Source: an uncultured Oligoflexales bacterium (lineage in GTDB: Bacteria > Bdellovibrionota_B > Oligoflexia > Oligoflexales > JAPPIL01). From it: a stretch of 64,000 nucleotides of DNA. Location of the stretch: NCBI GenBank assembly GCA_958296095.1, contig OY282434.1, positions 248,001 to 312,000 of the forward strand. The letters are read 5' to 3'. Shown here piece by piece: positions 9,747 to 19,135 of the stretch. Under the pieces are notes generated by a model. It saw only the letters and a list, made by a program, of their open reading frames with translations. It ran no database searches and had not been told where the DNA came from. Made by a program: the position numbers and the translations under genes. The number at the start of each line of letters is the position of its first letter. The first letter of the stretch is position 1.

Positions 9747-11069
9747 ATTTCCACTCAACCCCCCCTCTATATCGTTTTTGGTGCTGGCATCTCAGGCCGT
9801 GCTGCCACCCGCTGGCTGCTGCATCACGACAAGGAAGTGCTGCTATATGACGAGAACGCCGCCCAGCTCACTGCTGCCACGCCGTCAGCGCCATCGCAGG
9901 CAGGCTTGCACCTCACCGCACATGCGAATCGTGTGCACCGGGCCTTGTCACATTGTCTTGAGCTAATCGTCAGCCCTGGTGTTGACCGCAGCCATCCGCT
10001 GCTGGCGGCAGCACGGGCACAGGGAGTCCGGATTTGCTCTGAAGTCGAGTTGGGCTTGCGCACCTATCGTGGCAAAATCGCCGCGGTGACAGGCACTAAT
10101 GGCAAGTCTACCGTCTGCGCCATGTTGCAGCACATCTTGCAACGCCTGTCTTTGCCGAGTGCACTGGGTGGCAATATCGGCACGGCGGTGACCGAAGTAC
10201 TGCTGCCTACACGCCCACCGCCGCCGCGGCTCGTCGTTGAGCTGTCTTCGTTCCAGCTTGAACACACGCAACTGCCAGCGCTTGACGTGGCGATCTTCAC
10301 CAACTTTACCCCCTCGCATCTCGCACGACATGGCAGCATTGCCGCTTACTTTGCGGCGAAACAAAAACTTTTCACAGCCCTTACCGCCCGCGGGCTGGCT
10401 ATCTGTGACACGAGCGTTCACGCCAAACTGACAACTCTTCCTCCCAACCTCTGTGTTGTCAGGGAAGACGCACTGACCGCGGTAGAAAAATTTCCGGGCG
10501 ACGGTGTAGCACTGTCAATTAACTCGCCGCACGACAGGCGCAATGCAGTGATGGCACTGCTGGCAGCACAACGGCTGAGCGGTTTGCCACTGCTGCAACT
10601 CGTGCCTCACCTCAGGACCTGGCAGGGATTGCCATATCGTCTGCAATTAGTCGGACATCTCGACGGGCAGGCGGTCATCAACGATTCCAAGGCCACCGAC
10701 ATCGCCGCCACCCTTGCCGCGTTGCAGGCGCAGACCGAACCCGTGCTGCTGATCTTCGGGGGCACAGTCGAGGCATCTCAGCAATTGCTCACCCAGCGCC
10801 CAAAAATTGCGGGCCTGCTGGTCTTCGGTGCCGCGCGCCAAGAGCTACATGCACGGCTGCACACACACTTCCACGTGCAACAGTATCCCGATCTGGCGGC
10901 ATTGCTGGCACGACTACAGCGTGTAAACCTGCGCGTGCCGCTGCTGTTTTCACCTGCCTGTGTCAGCCAGCCAGAGTTTGCTAACTTTGCCGTGCGTGGC
11001 AAAATCTTTGATGACACCCTAGGCAAGATGGCAAAATTTAAGCCAACTTCTCCTCCAAAAGTGGTTTGA
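9747..11069 (+). CDS. murD: UDP-N-acetylmuramoylalanine--D-glutamate ligase MurD
   Basis: About 440 residues. It adds D-glutamate to UDP-MurNAc-L-alanine in the cytoplasm during peptidoglycan precursor synthesis. Visible are the N-terminal nucleotide-binding FGAGISGRAA, the Mur ligase ATP loop VTGTNGKST, the central YRLQLVGHLDG...INDSKATD, and the C-terminal SPACVSQPEFANFAVRGKIF typical of MurD. The frame is open from TTG 9672, but that start lies inside a 41-bp repeat also found at 36256. The fold should begin just before PPLYIVFGAG. The only well-placed ribosome site (GAGG at 9737-9740) points to ATT at 9747. Other in-frame options are GTG 9696 and TTG 9702. No other mur or dcw gene is adjacent, so it has left the usual cluster. 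Confidence 0.93.
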   Translation: MSTQPPLYIVFGAGISGRAATRWLLHHDKEVLLYDENAAQLTAATPSAPSQAGLHLTAHANRVHRALSHCLELIVSPGVDRSHPLLAAARAQGVRICSEVELGLRTYRGKIAAVTGTNGKSTVCAMLQHILQRLSLPSALGGNIGTAVTEVLLPTRPPPPRLVVELSSFQLEHTQLPALDVAIFTNFTPSHLARHGSIAAYFAAKQKLFTALTARGLAICDTSVHAKLTTLPPNLCVVREDALTAVEKFPGDGVALSINSPHDRRNAVMALLAAQRLSGLPLLQLVPHLRTWQGLPYRLQLVGHLDGQAVINDSKATDIAATLAALQAQTEPVLLIFGGTVEASQQLLTQRPKIAGLLVFGAARQELHARLHTHFHVQQYPDLAALLARLQRVNLRVPLLFSPACVSQPEFANFAVRGKIFDDTLGKMAKFKPTSPPKVV

Positions 11070-11124
11070 CAACTTAGGCTGCCCTGCATAGCATGCCCGC
11101 CCCAAGTGTTTTATACAGGTTGGC

Positions 11125-11997
11125 ATGATGGCAAAGGTGGCGATTATCGGCGGCACAGGTCTCTACGCCATGGAGGGCTTGCAGATCAAGGAACAGCTGG
11201 CCGTCGACACTCCTTTTGGTGCACCTAGCGCGGCATTGCAGCGAGGCGAGCTCGACGGGCAGGAGCTGTTGTTTTTGCCACGGCACGGCGAGGGGCATCG
11301 CTTATTGCCGACGGAAATTAATTTTCGAGCCAATATCTATGCCCTGAAAATGCACGGTGTCGAGCAGGTAATTGCCGTCAGTGCCGTTGGCAGCATGAAG
11401 GAAGAACTCGCCCCGCGGCACTTCGTTGTCCCTGAGCAACTCTTCGACAACACGAGACAGCGGGCGGCAACTTTTTTCGGTGACGGTATCGCCGCTCACG
11501 TCAGTATGGCACATCCGTTCTGTGTGCGCTTGAGCAAACATCTCCATCATGCCGCGCAAGCAAGTGGCGCGGCCGCTCACTATGGCGGCACTTACATCTG
11601 CATAGAGGGGCCGACTTTCTCCTCGCAGGCAGAATCGCAACTATACCGACAGCTCGGTTTTGACATTATCGGCATGACCGCGGCCACCGAGACCAAGTTA
11701 GCACGAGAAGCCGAGATGTGTTATGCACTGCTCGCCTGTGTTACCGATTATGATTGCTGGCATCCCGATCACGACAAAGTGACCACCGCCGCGGTTTTGA
11801 ACTGCTTGCGCGCTAACACTGCCGATGCGCGTCGGATCGTCGGCGCGGCTTTGCCACAGGTTGCCTCACAGGCACGTCACTGTGCTTGTGGCACGACGCT
11901 GCAAACTGCCATCGCCACGGCCCCGCAGCACATCAGCGCCGCGGCTAAACAGCGCTTGCAGGTGCTTAGGGGCGGGGTGCTTGATTGCAGGGCATGA
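11125..11997 (+). CDS. mtnP: S-methyl-5'-thioadenosine phosphorylase
   Basis: 290 residues. It cleaves methylthioadenosine, the by-product of polyamine synthesis, with phosphate to adenine and methylthioribose-1-phosphate, the first step of methionine salvage. The N-terminus has IIGGTGLYAME, the phosphate-site region PRHGEGHRLLPTEINFRANI, and the substrate motif GTYICIEGPTFSSQAES followed by GMTAATETKLAREA and the aspartates of TDYDCW, which mark the MTAP branch of purine phosphorylases. It is 9 bases upstream of maiA in the same direction. The arginine decarboxylase gene at 48.9 kb fits a polyamine source of the substrate, but no other salvage gene is in the window. Confidence 0.93.
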   Translation: MMAKVAIIGGTGLYAMEGLQIKEQLAVDTPFGAPSAALQRGELDGQELLFLPRHGEGHRLLPTEINFRANIYALKMHGVEQVIAVSAVGSMKEELAPRHFVVPEQLFDNTRQRAATFFGDGIAAHVSMAHPFCVRLSKHLHHAAQASGAAAHYGGTYICIEGPTFSSQAESQLYRQLGFDIIGMTAATETKLAREAEMCYALLACVTDYDCWHPDHDKVTTAAVLNCLRANTADARRIVGAALPQVASQARHCACGTTLQTAIATAPQHISAAAKQRLQVLRGGVLDCRA

Positions 11998-12006
11998 TGG
12001 AGAGAC

Positions 12007-12633
12007 ATGGCTAACCTGGTATTGAAACACTACTGGCGTTCGAGTTGTTCGTGGCGGGTGCGTTGGGCACTGGCACTGAAAGGCTTGGCTTATCAAAGTG
12101 AACACATCGATCTGCTGCAGGGCGAGCAGCAGCGGGCAAGCTTCCGTCGTCAAAATCCGCAAGCACTCGTGCCCGTGCTGGTGGTCGATGGCGTGCCTTA
12201 TTATGAATCACTGGCAATTATCGAGTGGCTGGACGAGCGTTATCCACATACCCCACTGCTGCCGTCAACGCCTGCTGAACGCATCCAAGCCCGCCAACTA
12301 GCCTACATGGTGAGCTGTGGCATTCAACCGCTGCAGAACATGAACGCCCAACGCTACTACTCCAACGACCCGCAAGCACGCTCGCGCTATGCACGCCACT
12401 ACATCGAACGCGGCTTCGAGGCTTACGAGCAACGCCTGCAACAACTCGGTGCGGGGACGTTCTGTCTCGGCGGACAGATCACGATCGCTGATATATGTTT
12501 AATTCCACAAGTTTACAATGCACAGCGCTTTGCCTGCAACCTGCGGCAGTTCCCCCTCATCGCCAGCATCTATCGCCGCGGTCGGCAAACACCTGCCTGC
12601 CGCGCCAGCGCTCCCGAAGCCTGCAAGCCATAG
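12007..12633 (+). CDS. maiA: Zeta-class glutathione transferase, probable maleylacetoacetate isomerase
   Basis: 208 residues. The zeta-class active-site motif SSCSWRVRWAL is at residues 12-22, and GIQPLQN, the all-helical C-terminal domain motif TIADICLIPQVYNAQRF, and a terminal AxPEACKP are as in maleylacetoacetate isomerases of tyrosine catabolism. Zeta GSTs also act on other glutathione-dependent isomerisations, so the substrate is not certain. Its GGAG site lies four bases before the ATG. It is probably translated from the mtnP transcript. It converges on sufB with only 25 bases between stops and no visible terminator. Confidence 0.88.
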   Translation: MANLVLKHYWRSSCSWRVRWALALKGLAYQSEHIDLLQGEQQRASFRRQNPQALVPVLVVDGVPYYESLAIIEWLDERYPHTPLLPSTPAERIQARQLAYMVSCGIQPLQNMNAQRYYSNDPQARSRYARHYIERGFEAYEQRLQQLGAGTFCLGGQITIADICLIPQVYNAQRFACNLRQFPLIASIYRRGRQTPACRASAPEACKP

Positions 12634-12658
12634 ATGGGGCGGGTGCGGGGAGTGCGTC

Positions 12659-14110
12659 CTAGCCGATACTCTTTTCGAGTTTCATCTCCAGCAATTTGAC
12701 AGCTTCGACGCTGAATTCAAGCGGCAGTTTGCGAAAAATTTCCTCGCAAAAACCGTTGAGCAGCAAGCTGATCGCGGCTTCCTCCTTGATACCGCGGGCT
12801 CGCAGATAAAGGAGTTGCTCGTGGCTCAAGCGGGAGGTGCTCGCCTCGTGCTCGACGATAGCACTGTCGTTCTGCACCTCGATGTAGGGGAAAGTATTGG
12901 CGGCGGCAGTATCGCCCACTAACATCGAATCGCACTGCGAGTAGTTGCGTGCGCCATCGGCATTACGCCCCATCTTGACGAGGCCGCGATAGCTGTTGCG
13001 TGAGTGCTCGGCACTGATGCCTTTGGAAATTATTTTACTGCGGGTATTCTTGCCAATGTGCAGCATCTTCGTCCCCGTGTCAGCCTGCATGCGCCCGTTG
13101 GTGAGCGCGACTGAGTAGAATTCACCCTGACTGTCGTCTCCTTGCAGAATGACACTCGGATACTTCCACGTAATTGCCGAACCTGTCTCTACCTGACACC
13201 AAGAAATCCTCGCCCCCCGCTCCTTGCACAAGCCGCGCTTGGTGACGAAGTTGTAGATACCACCCTTGCCTTCCTTGTCGCCTGCATACCAGTTCTGCAC
13301 CGTCGAGTAGCGAATTTCAGCACCCTCTAACGCAATCAACTCGACCACCGCAGCATGCAGTTGGTTCTCGTCTCGCATCGGGGCCGTGCAGCCTTCGAGG
13401 TAGGTGACCTGACTGCCTTTGTCGGCGATAATCAAGGTGCGCTCAAACTGCCCCGTATCCATGGCATTGATGCGAAAATAAGTTGAAAGATCGAGCGGGC
13501 ATTTGACCCCCGCAGGCACATAGACAAACGAACCATCGGTAAACACCGCGGCATTGAGGGCGGCGAAAAAATTATCGCGATAGGGCACAACCGAGCCGAG
13601 ATACTTTTTGATCAGTTGTGGATGCTTTGCCAACGCCTCGCCGAAAGAACAGAAGACCACACCGTGCTTAGCCAGCTCTTCTTGATGGGTCGTGCCAACT
13701 GAAACGCTATCAAAAACAGCATCGACGGCTACCCCCAGCAAGCGTTTCTGCTCGCCCAACGGCACACCCAGCCGCTCGAAAGTGTCGAGAATTTCCTGGT
13801 CAACCTCGTCAAGGCTTTGGTAACGACCCTGCTTGCTCTTCGGTGCAGAATAGTAGCGCATAGCCTCGTAATCGATGGGAGCATAATCGACTGCTGCCCA
13901 GTGCGGTTCTCGCATCTTCAGCCAGTGTCGATAGGCCTGCAGGCGGAAATCGAGCACGAACTGCGGCTCACCACGCAGCTCGCTGATTTCTTTGATAATA
14001 TCAGCATCAAGCCCCTTGCGAAAATCCACCGCCTCGACCGCGGTGCTGAAGCCATAGCGGTAGTCCTCTTTGGCACTGGCGGCGACGGTTTTTTTGGTAA
14101 GTGTGCTCAT
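12659..14110 (-). CDS. sufB: Fe-S cluster assembly scaffold protein SufB
   Basis: 483 residues, full length. SufB is the scaffold subunit of the SufBCD complex that builds 4Fe-4S clusters in the cytoplasm. The N-terminal [19 protein letters not shown], the central [18 protein letters not shown] and the C-terminal [21 protein letters not shown] are characteristic. It lies 9 bases after xthA in the same direction. The usual neighbours sufC, sufD and sufS are absent: downstream is the convergent maiA gene, so the suf operon is split in this genome. Some iron-sulfur enzymes of the window, such as the family 4 glycosylase, would depend on this pathway. Confidence 0.97.
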   Translation of the reverse strand: MSTLTKKTVAASAKEDYRYGFSTAVEAVDFRKGLDADIIKEISELRGEPQFVLDFRLQAYRHWLKMREPHWAAVDYAPIDYEAMRYYSAPKSKQGRYQSLDEVDQEILDTFERLGVPLGEQKRLLGVAVDAVFDSVSVGTTHQEELAKHGVVFCSFGEALAKHPQLIKKYLGSVVPYRDNFFAALNAAVFTDGSFVYVPAGVKCPLDLSTYFRINAMDTGQFERTLIIADKGSQVTYLEGCTAPMRDENQLHAAVVELIALEGAEIRYSTVQNWYAGDKEGKGGIYNFVTKRGLCKERGARISWCQVETGSAITWKYPSVILQGDDSQGEFYSVALTNGRMQADTGTKMLHIGKNTRSKIISKGISAEHSRNSYRGLVKMGRNADGARNYSQCDSMLVGDTAAANTFPYIEVQNDSAIVEHEASTSRLSHEQLLYLRARGIKEEAAISLLLNGFCEEIFRKLPLEFSVEAVKLLEMKLEKSIG

Positions 14111-14119
14111 GTCACCAGA

Positions 14120-14929
14120 CTAGGCATGCCCCCCATCGTGCTCCGGCCCCAACGCCAGCACGACAGGCACATGGTCGGAGGGTTTCAGATCACCCCGCCG
14201 CTTGCGTTCATCACGCCCAATCCAGGCATCACGGCAGTACGGCAGCAGTGATGAAGATACCAGCGTGAAATCAATACGGAAACCCTTATTTAGGGGAAAG
14301 CTGAGGTGGCGGTAATCCCACCAGCTGTAGAGCACTGCTTGCGGGTACTTATGCCGCAAAAAATCGTGATAGCCAAGGGCACAGATGCTCTGCCACGCGT
14401 CACGTTCAGGTTGCGAGCAGAGAATCTTACCAGCGCGCAGTTTCGGGTCATGCACATCAATATCGGCAGGGGCAACGTTGAAATCGCCTGTCAATACAAC
14501 CTTGTCTCGTTCGGGATTGAATTTCTCCTGCAAATAGCGACGTGCCTGTGCATACCAGTTGAGCTTGTAGGTGTACTTGTCACTGCCCACCTCGTTGCCG
14601 TTGGGGGCATAGAGCGAGACGATGTGCAGTCCGTCGATCTCAATCTGCAGCCAGCGGGCGGCACTATCGCCCGCGACCAGACTCAGCTCGTGCACCGCAG
14701 ACGGCTCACGGCGCGAGATGATTGCCACGCCGTTATACTGTCGCTGTCCCAAGACGGCACTGTGATAGCCTGCCGCCTCAAAATCTGGGCGCGGGAAGTT
14801 GTCCGTGGTGCACTTCAGTTCCTGCAGGCATAGCACGTCAGGGGCGGTGCGCTGGCAGAAATCGAGCACCTGTGCGGCACGTATCTTGATTGAATTGACA
14901 TTCCAGGTGGCGATAGTAAATGCTTCCAT
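14120..14929 (-). CDS. xthA: Exodeoxyribonuclease III (AP endonuclease)
   Basis: 269 residues of the ExoIII branch of the AP endonuclease fold. ATWNVNSIKIRAAQVLDF at the N-terminus, LCLQELKC with the metal-binding glutamate, SLYAPNG, LTGDFNVAPADIDVHD, the arginine/tyrosine region FRIDFTLVSSSL and the terminal SDHVPVVLAL with the catalytic Asp-His pair are all present. It cuts DNA at abasic sites and fits functionally with the uracil glycosylase at 4.5 kb. It is the first gene of a two-gene run with sufB and is divergent from the unknown gene at 15011. Confidence 0.96.
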   Translation of the reverse strand: MEAFTIATWNVNSIKIRAAQVLDFCQRTAPDVLCLQELKCTTDNFPRPDFEAAGYHSAVLGQRQYNGVAIISRREPSAVHELSLVAGDSAARWLQIEIDGLHIVSLYAPNGNEVGSDKYTYKLNWYAQARRYLQEKFNPERDKVVLTGDFNVAPADIDVHDPKLRAGKILCSQPERDAWQSICALGYHDFLRHKYPQAVLYSWWDYRHLSFPLNKGFRIDFTLVSSSLLPYCRDAWIGRDERKRRGDLKPSDHVPVVLALGPEHDGGHA

Positions 14930-15010
14930 AGCTTGACAACACTACCCATTGCTATTAGGGCGCGCAAGTATTACAACGCGGTCGGTTGTGTTTACCTAGG
15001 AGAGAAAATA

Positions 15011-16390
15011 GTGAAAATTTTAATCGTTGTGTTTGGCTACCTCGTTTTGTCCCTGCCAAGTCAGGGCCGTGTGCGCCCGTATCTGCAAGATCTGGTTAAG
15101 GAGCATGGCTTGACCGAGTTAGCTGCTACATACATGTGGCGGCGTTATTTTACCAACAAGGCGGCCCTCGTGTCCTTCGATGACTACGTGGCTGAGCAGC
15201 TGAACGTGAAAGATTTGGTGAAGATGGAGCAAGCTGGTCGCAGGGAAGAGGTCGCCAGGCTGGCATCCGATCAGCTTAGCCAGTGGCTGCAAGAGTTCTA
15301 TCCACCCCCGACGGAAGCGCGCCTGCTGGAGGTGTTAGGTGAAGATCCCGTACTGCGATCGCGCCTGACGGCCCTCACCCTGATCATGAGTCGGCTAAAG
15401 AGCGGAAATCAGTGGATGCCTGATGCCGAGGTTTTCGCGCGTAGCCTGGGTGTGGCTCTGTTTATCCAAGCGATCGATGCAGACATGACGAGCAAGGCAC
15501 TGCAGCGGCAGCTGAATAGCTTCATCGAGGGCAACACGCTGGATATTACCTACGTGGGTGACGGTAGATTTGACTTCGTGCCTGTGAAGAGGAAGACCGC
15601 AGAATACCAGGGGCGGGAGGACTATCTGTTACGCGCCAACCATGTCATGCCGACGCGGTTGTTTGGGAGTGAAGTGCTGAGCGAGCTGTGGGCGCACGGT
15701 TACGTCGGCGACCAGGCTAATTTGATAAAGCTGTTTCCCGTGACGGTAGCACGAGAAGTTACCGAACAAGGCGTGTCACCTAGCGAAGATGGCAACATCT
15801 CTGGCTACGATCCCGCAGTTTACATCGACATACTGATCGAGCGGGGTATTATCGGCGATTTCTCGCCCAGCGTCTTTCAAATAGAAGCTTCGGTTGAGCT
15901 TGAAGATCGTATTGCTGAAGAACTTGGTCTAGGTCTGGATAGTAAAGAATTCGAGCAGGTGATAGACATTCTCCATGACAGCAGTGAGCCCGCTAGTTTT
16001 TTTCAAATTGTGCAGTTGTCACGGCTTGGCTATAGCCTGGAAGAGATAGCTCAGTTGAGCTACTATGCCCGCGAGGCGGTGATCGTTAGTGGCTATGGTG
16101 ATCGTGCCTCCTTCGTCAACGCCCACGGCACTGACATGGAGGCTCTTAACGAATCGGAGGGGGAGACAGGGCCGCTAGTTTTTTATCTGCTGCGAGAGGG
16201 CTATGTGCGGGACGTGAAAGACATCAATCCCCATCGGCAACCATCTCCTAAAGAGGTCCAGCACTTGGTCACCGAGAACGAGTGGTGGGCTTCGCTCATA
16301 TCTGGAAGGGTTGGGTTCGCGATTGTCGAGTCAGAAACTACTAAGGAACTGAGGCTCGTTCTCGCCAGAGTGGATGGCGCAACACCGTAA
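15011..16390 (+). CDS. Exported protein of unknown function
   Basis: 459 residues. I do not recognise the family. The GTG start at 15011 was chosen because it follows TAGGAGAG by seven bases and gives a good signal peptide (KILIVVFGYLVLSLPSQG, cut near residue 19). The mature protein is mainly acidic and helical in look, with no membrane segment or clear catalytic motif. The dapA gene begins 22 bases after its stop, so the two may share a transcript, but nothing links it to lysine synthesis. The CCGCGG palindrome that is common in neighbouring genes appears to be absent here, which may hint at a different history. Confidence 0.8.
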   Translation: MKILIVVFGYLVLSLPSQGRVRPYLQDLVKEHGLTELAATYMWRRYFTNKAALVSFDDYVAEQLNVKDLVKMEQAGRREEVARLASDQLSQWLQEFYPPPTEARLLEVLGEDPVLRSRLTALTLIMSRLKSGNQWMPDAEVFARSLGVALFIQAIDADMTSKALQRQLNSFIEGNTLDITYVGDGRFDFVPVKRKTAEYQGREDYLLRANHVMPTRLFGSEVLSELWAHGYVGDQANLIKLFPVTVAREVTEQGVSPSEDGNISGYDPAVYIDILIERGIIGDFSPSVFQIEASVELEDRIAEELGLGLDSKEFEQVIDILHDSSEPASFFQIVQLSRLGYSLEEIAQLSYYAREAVIVSGYGDRASFVNAHGTDMEALNESEGETGPLVFYLLREGYVRDVKDINPHRQPSPKEVQHLVTENEWWASLISGRVGFAIVESETTKELRLVLARVDGATP

Positions 16391-16412
16391 CTAAACAGAC
16401 GAGGAGAGCAAC

Positions 16413-17312
16413 ATGCAGGGAATTTGGACCGCGATCGTCACACCTTTCACCCGCTACGGTGAATTCGACGCACGTGCCTTCGATGCCTTGATCGACGATC
16501 AAAAAGCGAGCGGCATTCGTGGGGTGGTCGTCATCGGCAGCACGGGAGAAGGCTTAACACTGACAGTGCAGGAAAAACTCGCGCTATTGCGGCGCGCGGT
16601 TGGTCGTGGCAAGCCAGAGTTGGAAATCATGAGCGGCACAGGTACGCTGAGCACCGCACAGACGGTTGAGTTTGCCAAGCTTGCGGTCGATAGCGGCGCG
16701 GACAGCCTGCTGATTGTCACTCCACCCTATAGCAAGCCGAGCACTGCAGGTCTGTTGCAGCACTTTCAAGCCGTGGCTGAATCGGTGTCGGTGCCGATCT
16801 GCCTCTATCATATTCCAGGGCGCACGGGACAGAAGCTAACCATCGAGCAGTTTCAGCGGCTGAGCGAGATACCTACGCTGACTGCCATCAAGGAAGCTGG
16901 CTCGGACATGGCTTTTTACACCGAAATCGTGCTGGCGACGGGTAAGACCGTACTCAGCGGCGATGACTTGAGTTTTCTGCCTAGCATGGCCGCGGGCGGC
17001 GAAGGCTGTGTCAGTGTGCTGGCAAACATCCTGCCGCGGGAAATGCAGGCGATGTATGACGCTTATCGCCAAGGTAACAACTCCCAGGCCCTCGCCTACC
17101 ATCAATGCCTGTTCCCCTTGATGCAGGCACTGTTCATCGAATCCAACCCCGCACCGATCAAGGCACTGCTGGCGAAAGAGCACGCGGCCATGGAGGATGT
17201 CTTGCGCCTACCGCTAGCATCACTTAGCGATGCCAGTGCACCGACGCTAGAAAAAATATATCGCACTGCCAAGCAGCAGCTGCAAAGCTTGGCGGCCAGT
17301 TTTGGCAACTGA
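16413..17312 (+). CDS. dapA: 4-hydroxy-tetrahydrodipicolinate synthase
   Basis: 299 residues. It condenses pyruvate with aspartate semialdehyde, the first committed step to diaminopimelate and lysine. The pyruvate site GSTGEG (residues 42-47), the catalytic triad residues Thr44, Tyr106 and Tyr132, and the Schiff-base Lys160 in LTAIKEAGSD are all present, as is the arginine of YHIPGRTG. GAGGAG lies six bases before the ATG. It overlaps dapB by 11 bases, a clear two-gene operon for cell-wall diaminopimelate. Confidence 0.97.
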   Translation: MQGIWTAIVTPFTRYGEFDARAFDALIDDQKASGIRGVVVIGSTGEGLTLTVQEKLALLRRAVGRGKPELEIMSGTGTLSTAQTVEFAKLAVDSGADSLLIVTPPYSKPSTAGLLQHFQAVAESVSVPICLYHIPGRTGQKLTIEQFQRLSEIPTLTAIKEAGSDMAFYTEIVLATGKTVLSGDDLSFLPSMAAGGEGCVSVLANILPREMQAMYDAYRQGNNSQALAYHQCLFPLMQALFIESNPAPIKALLAKEHAAMEDVLRLPLASLSDASAPTLEKIYRTAKQQLQSLAASFGN

Positions 17313-18060
17313 GGCGAGCAGGCTGTGGATTTACGGACGCAGTGGACGCATGGGTAAAGTGCTGGCACGCTGCGTGCAGGCCGAGCGCGACTGGCATCTG
17401 TGTGGGGGCACGACTTCGGCGGGTGACTGCGATGCACAGAACCAGCCACTGGCTCTGCAAGATGCGGCGGTCGAGGTCATCATCGATTTTTCTTCGCCCA
17501 CGGGCAATGCCGCGTTGTGTGCGGTGTTGCGACGCGCGCGGCTGCGTGACAAGTTGGTGCTGATTGCTACCACCGGTCTTGACCAGCAACTGCTGGCCGA
17601 GTGGCGTGAGCTTACGGACAAACTAGGACTGCGGGTGTTGCTCGCCCCCAACACTAGCATCGGCGTGGCCTTGTTGGTCAACGCAGCGCTGTCGATCATG
17701 CGCACGTGTGGCACTGAGTTTGACATCGAGTTGAGTGAAGCACATCATCGCGACAAGCGAGATGCACCGAGCGGCACGGCACTCTACATTGCACAGCGCC
17801 TCTGCCAGCAGGATAGTCGCTACGTCGTTCGCAGCCAGCGGCAAGGCCCGCGGCAAGCGCACGAAATCGGCATTAGTGCGGTGCGCGGCGGCAAAATTTA
17901 CGGCGAGCATCGGCTAGCCTTTCTCGGTGATGACGAGGAAATTACGATCACGCATAGAGCCCTATCACGGGAGCTTTTTGCCAAGGGTGCATTGCATCTG
18001 GCGACGTGGCTGGCTAGCCGCGGCCGCGGGTTCTATACGCTGGAGGATGTTAAGCTCTGA
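17302..18060 (+). CDS. dapB: 4-hydroxy-tetrahydrodipicolinate reductase
   Basis: 252 residues. It reduces the DapA product with NAD(P)H. The N-terminal dinucleotide loop is YGRSGRMGKVL, a slightly short form of the usual GAxGRMG. The family signature is intact at EAHHRDKRDAPSGTAL (catalytic His-His and Lys), with TTGLDQQ and NTSIGVAL in between. The TTG start at 17302 lies inside dapA. A large hairpin follows the stop by about 20 bases. Confidence 0.96.
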   Translation: MATEASRLWIYGRSGRMGKVLARCVQAERDWHLCGGTTSAGDCDAQNQPLALQDAAVEVIIDFSSPTGNAALCAVLRRARLRDKLVLIATTGLDQQLLAEWRELTDKLGLRVLLAPNTSIGVALLVNAALSIMRTCGTEFDIELSEAHHRDKRDAPSGTALYIAQRLCQQDSRYVVRSQRQGPRQAHEIGISAVRGGKIYGEHRLAFLGDDEEITITHRALSRELFAKGALHLATWLASRGRGFYTLEDVKL

Positions 18061-18081
18061 GGTATCACTGTGGGGATGGGA

Positions 18082-18130
18082 GGCTGTGTCCCCCGCGTAC
18101 GGAGCGCGCGCGTCCGCGGGCGACACAGCC
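18082..18130 (+). terminator. Strong hairpin after dapAB
   Basis: GGCTGTGTC at 18082-18090 pairs perfectly with GACACAGCC at 18122-18130, and CCCGCG pairs with CGCGGG further in. No T tract follows, so it may protect the dapAB transcript end or aid factor-dependent termination rather than act as a classic intrinsic terminator. The rest of 18131-18380 shows no gene, only a small CCCTT/AAGGG hairpin near 18338-18354. Confidence 0.6.
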
Positions 18131-18576
18131 TCACAATATATTCTCGCCAATCGCGACGTTACCATCAGATTATGGTGGACTGGGTGTGCCGCTGGCAAGC
18201 CCTGACCGGCCAGTTAAATTTGTCGCGGCATCTATTGGCAATAAAAGTAAAAAAAGCAAAAGATGCATTGATAACAATTAGTTACAGAACTGTCGCCCCG
18301 TAGCCCTCAGCTGCGCAGCAAAAACTGTAGCCGCTAGAACCCTTGCTGTGTAAGGGATACCGCCCGTGCACTTTTTGCAAAAAAAATTACCGCGCTGCGA
18401 CTTTTTGTATCGCTCGCTACGCTCGCTACGCTGCTTTTTTGTAACGCTCGCTTTCTAGCTCATCGCTGCGCGATGCTTTTTGTAACGCTCGCTTCCTAGC
18501 TCGCTCCTTGCCCTCAGGCCTCTTGCTATTGCATTCAGGCTTGCCCTCAGGCTTCTCGCGGTTGCCCCCACCTCTT

Positions 18577-18718
18577 GCCGACCGAGAGCTCCATGAACGG
18601 CAGGGAGAGACCGTGTGAAAACTCGACCATAAATACTGCCATATTGCCGTTAGGTTATGCTTTCAGACAAGAGTATGTGCTTGCACCTATCTCAGGGGAG
18701 AGTTTCTCGCTGATCGGC
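18577..18718 (+). repeat. A unit, copy 4 (subtype with T6 tail)
   Basis: 142 bp. The ends are GCCGACCGAGAG and CTCGCTGATCGGC, which pair as GCCGA/TCGGC and GAG/CTC, and a TTTTTT run follows at once, giving a terminator-like end. The central hairpin is ATGCTTT/AAGAGTAT with two wobbles. Confidence 0.84.
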
Positions 18719-18850
18719 TTTTTTGCCGCTTGCTAGCTCCACTGCTCCCTGCCAAGACAACGGAGGTACAGGCTAAGGTGGCTAGCTCGCTCTTTTCCTG
18801 CCAGCTTCTTTGCTTGCCATCAGGCATCTCGCGGTTGCCCACACCTCTTG

Positions 18851-18984
18851 CCTGCCGAGAGCTCCATGAACGGCGAGGCGAGGCCGTACGAAAACCCGAC
18901 CATAAATACTGCCATATTGCTGTGAGATTATGCTTTTAGATAAAGCATGTGCCTATACCTGTTGTGGTCGGGTTTCTCGGTAGG
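18851..18984 (+). repeat. A unit, copy 5
   Basis: 134 bp. The ends CCTGCCGAGA and TCTCGGTAGG pair with one G-T. The inner stem AAACCCGACC/GGTCGGGTTT is perfect over 10 bp, and ATGCTTT/AAAGCAT is perfect over 7 bp. Confidence 0.87.
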
Positions 18985-18985
18985 G

Positions 18986-19135
18986 CTGCGCCTCGCCAAG
19001 ACAACGGAGGTTTGGGCTAAGTAGTGATTGTGCTGTGCTAGCTCCGCTGCGCCTCGCCAAGACAACGGAGGTTTGGGCTAAGTAGTGATTGTGCTGTGCT
19101 AGCTCCGCTGCGCCTCGCCAAGACAACGGAGACTT
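18986..19135 (+). repeat. 61-bp tandem repeat of the E unit
   Basis: The segment starting CCTCGCCAAGACAACGGAGG recurs at 18991, 19052 and 19113, an exact period of 61 bp, with the last copy truncated after the E core. Confidence 0.9.

Noticed and set aside
14933..15010. Upstream extension of the unknown exported gene to ATG 14933
   Set aside because: It would bury the signal peptide, and the GTG at 15011 has the ribosome site.
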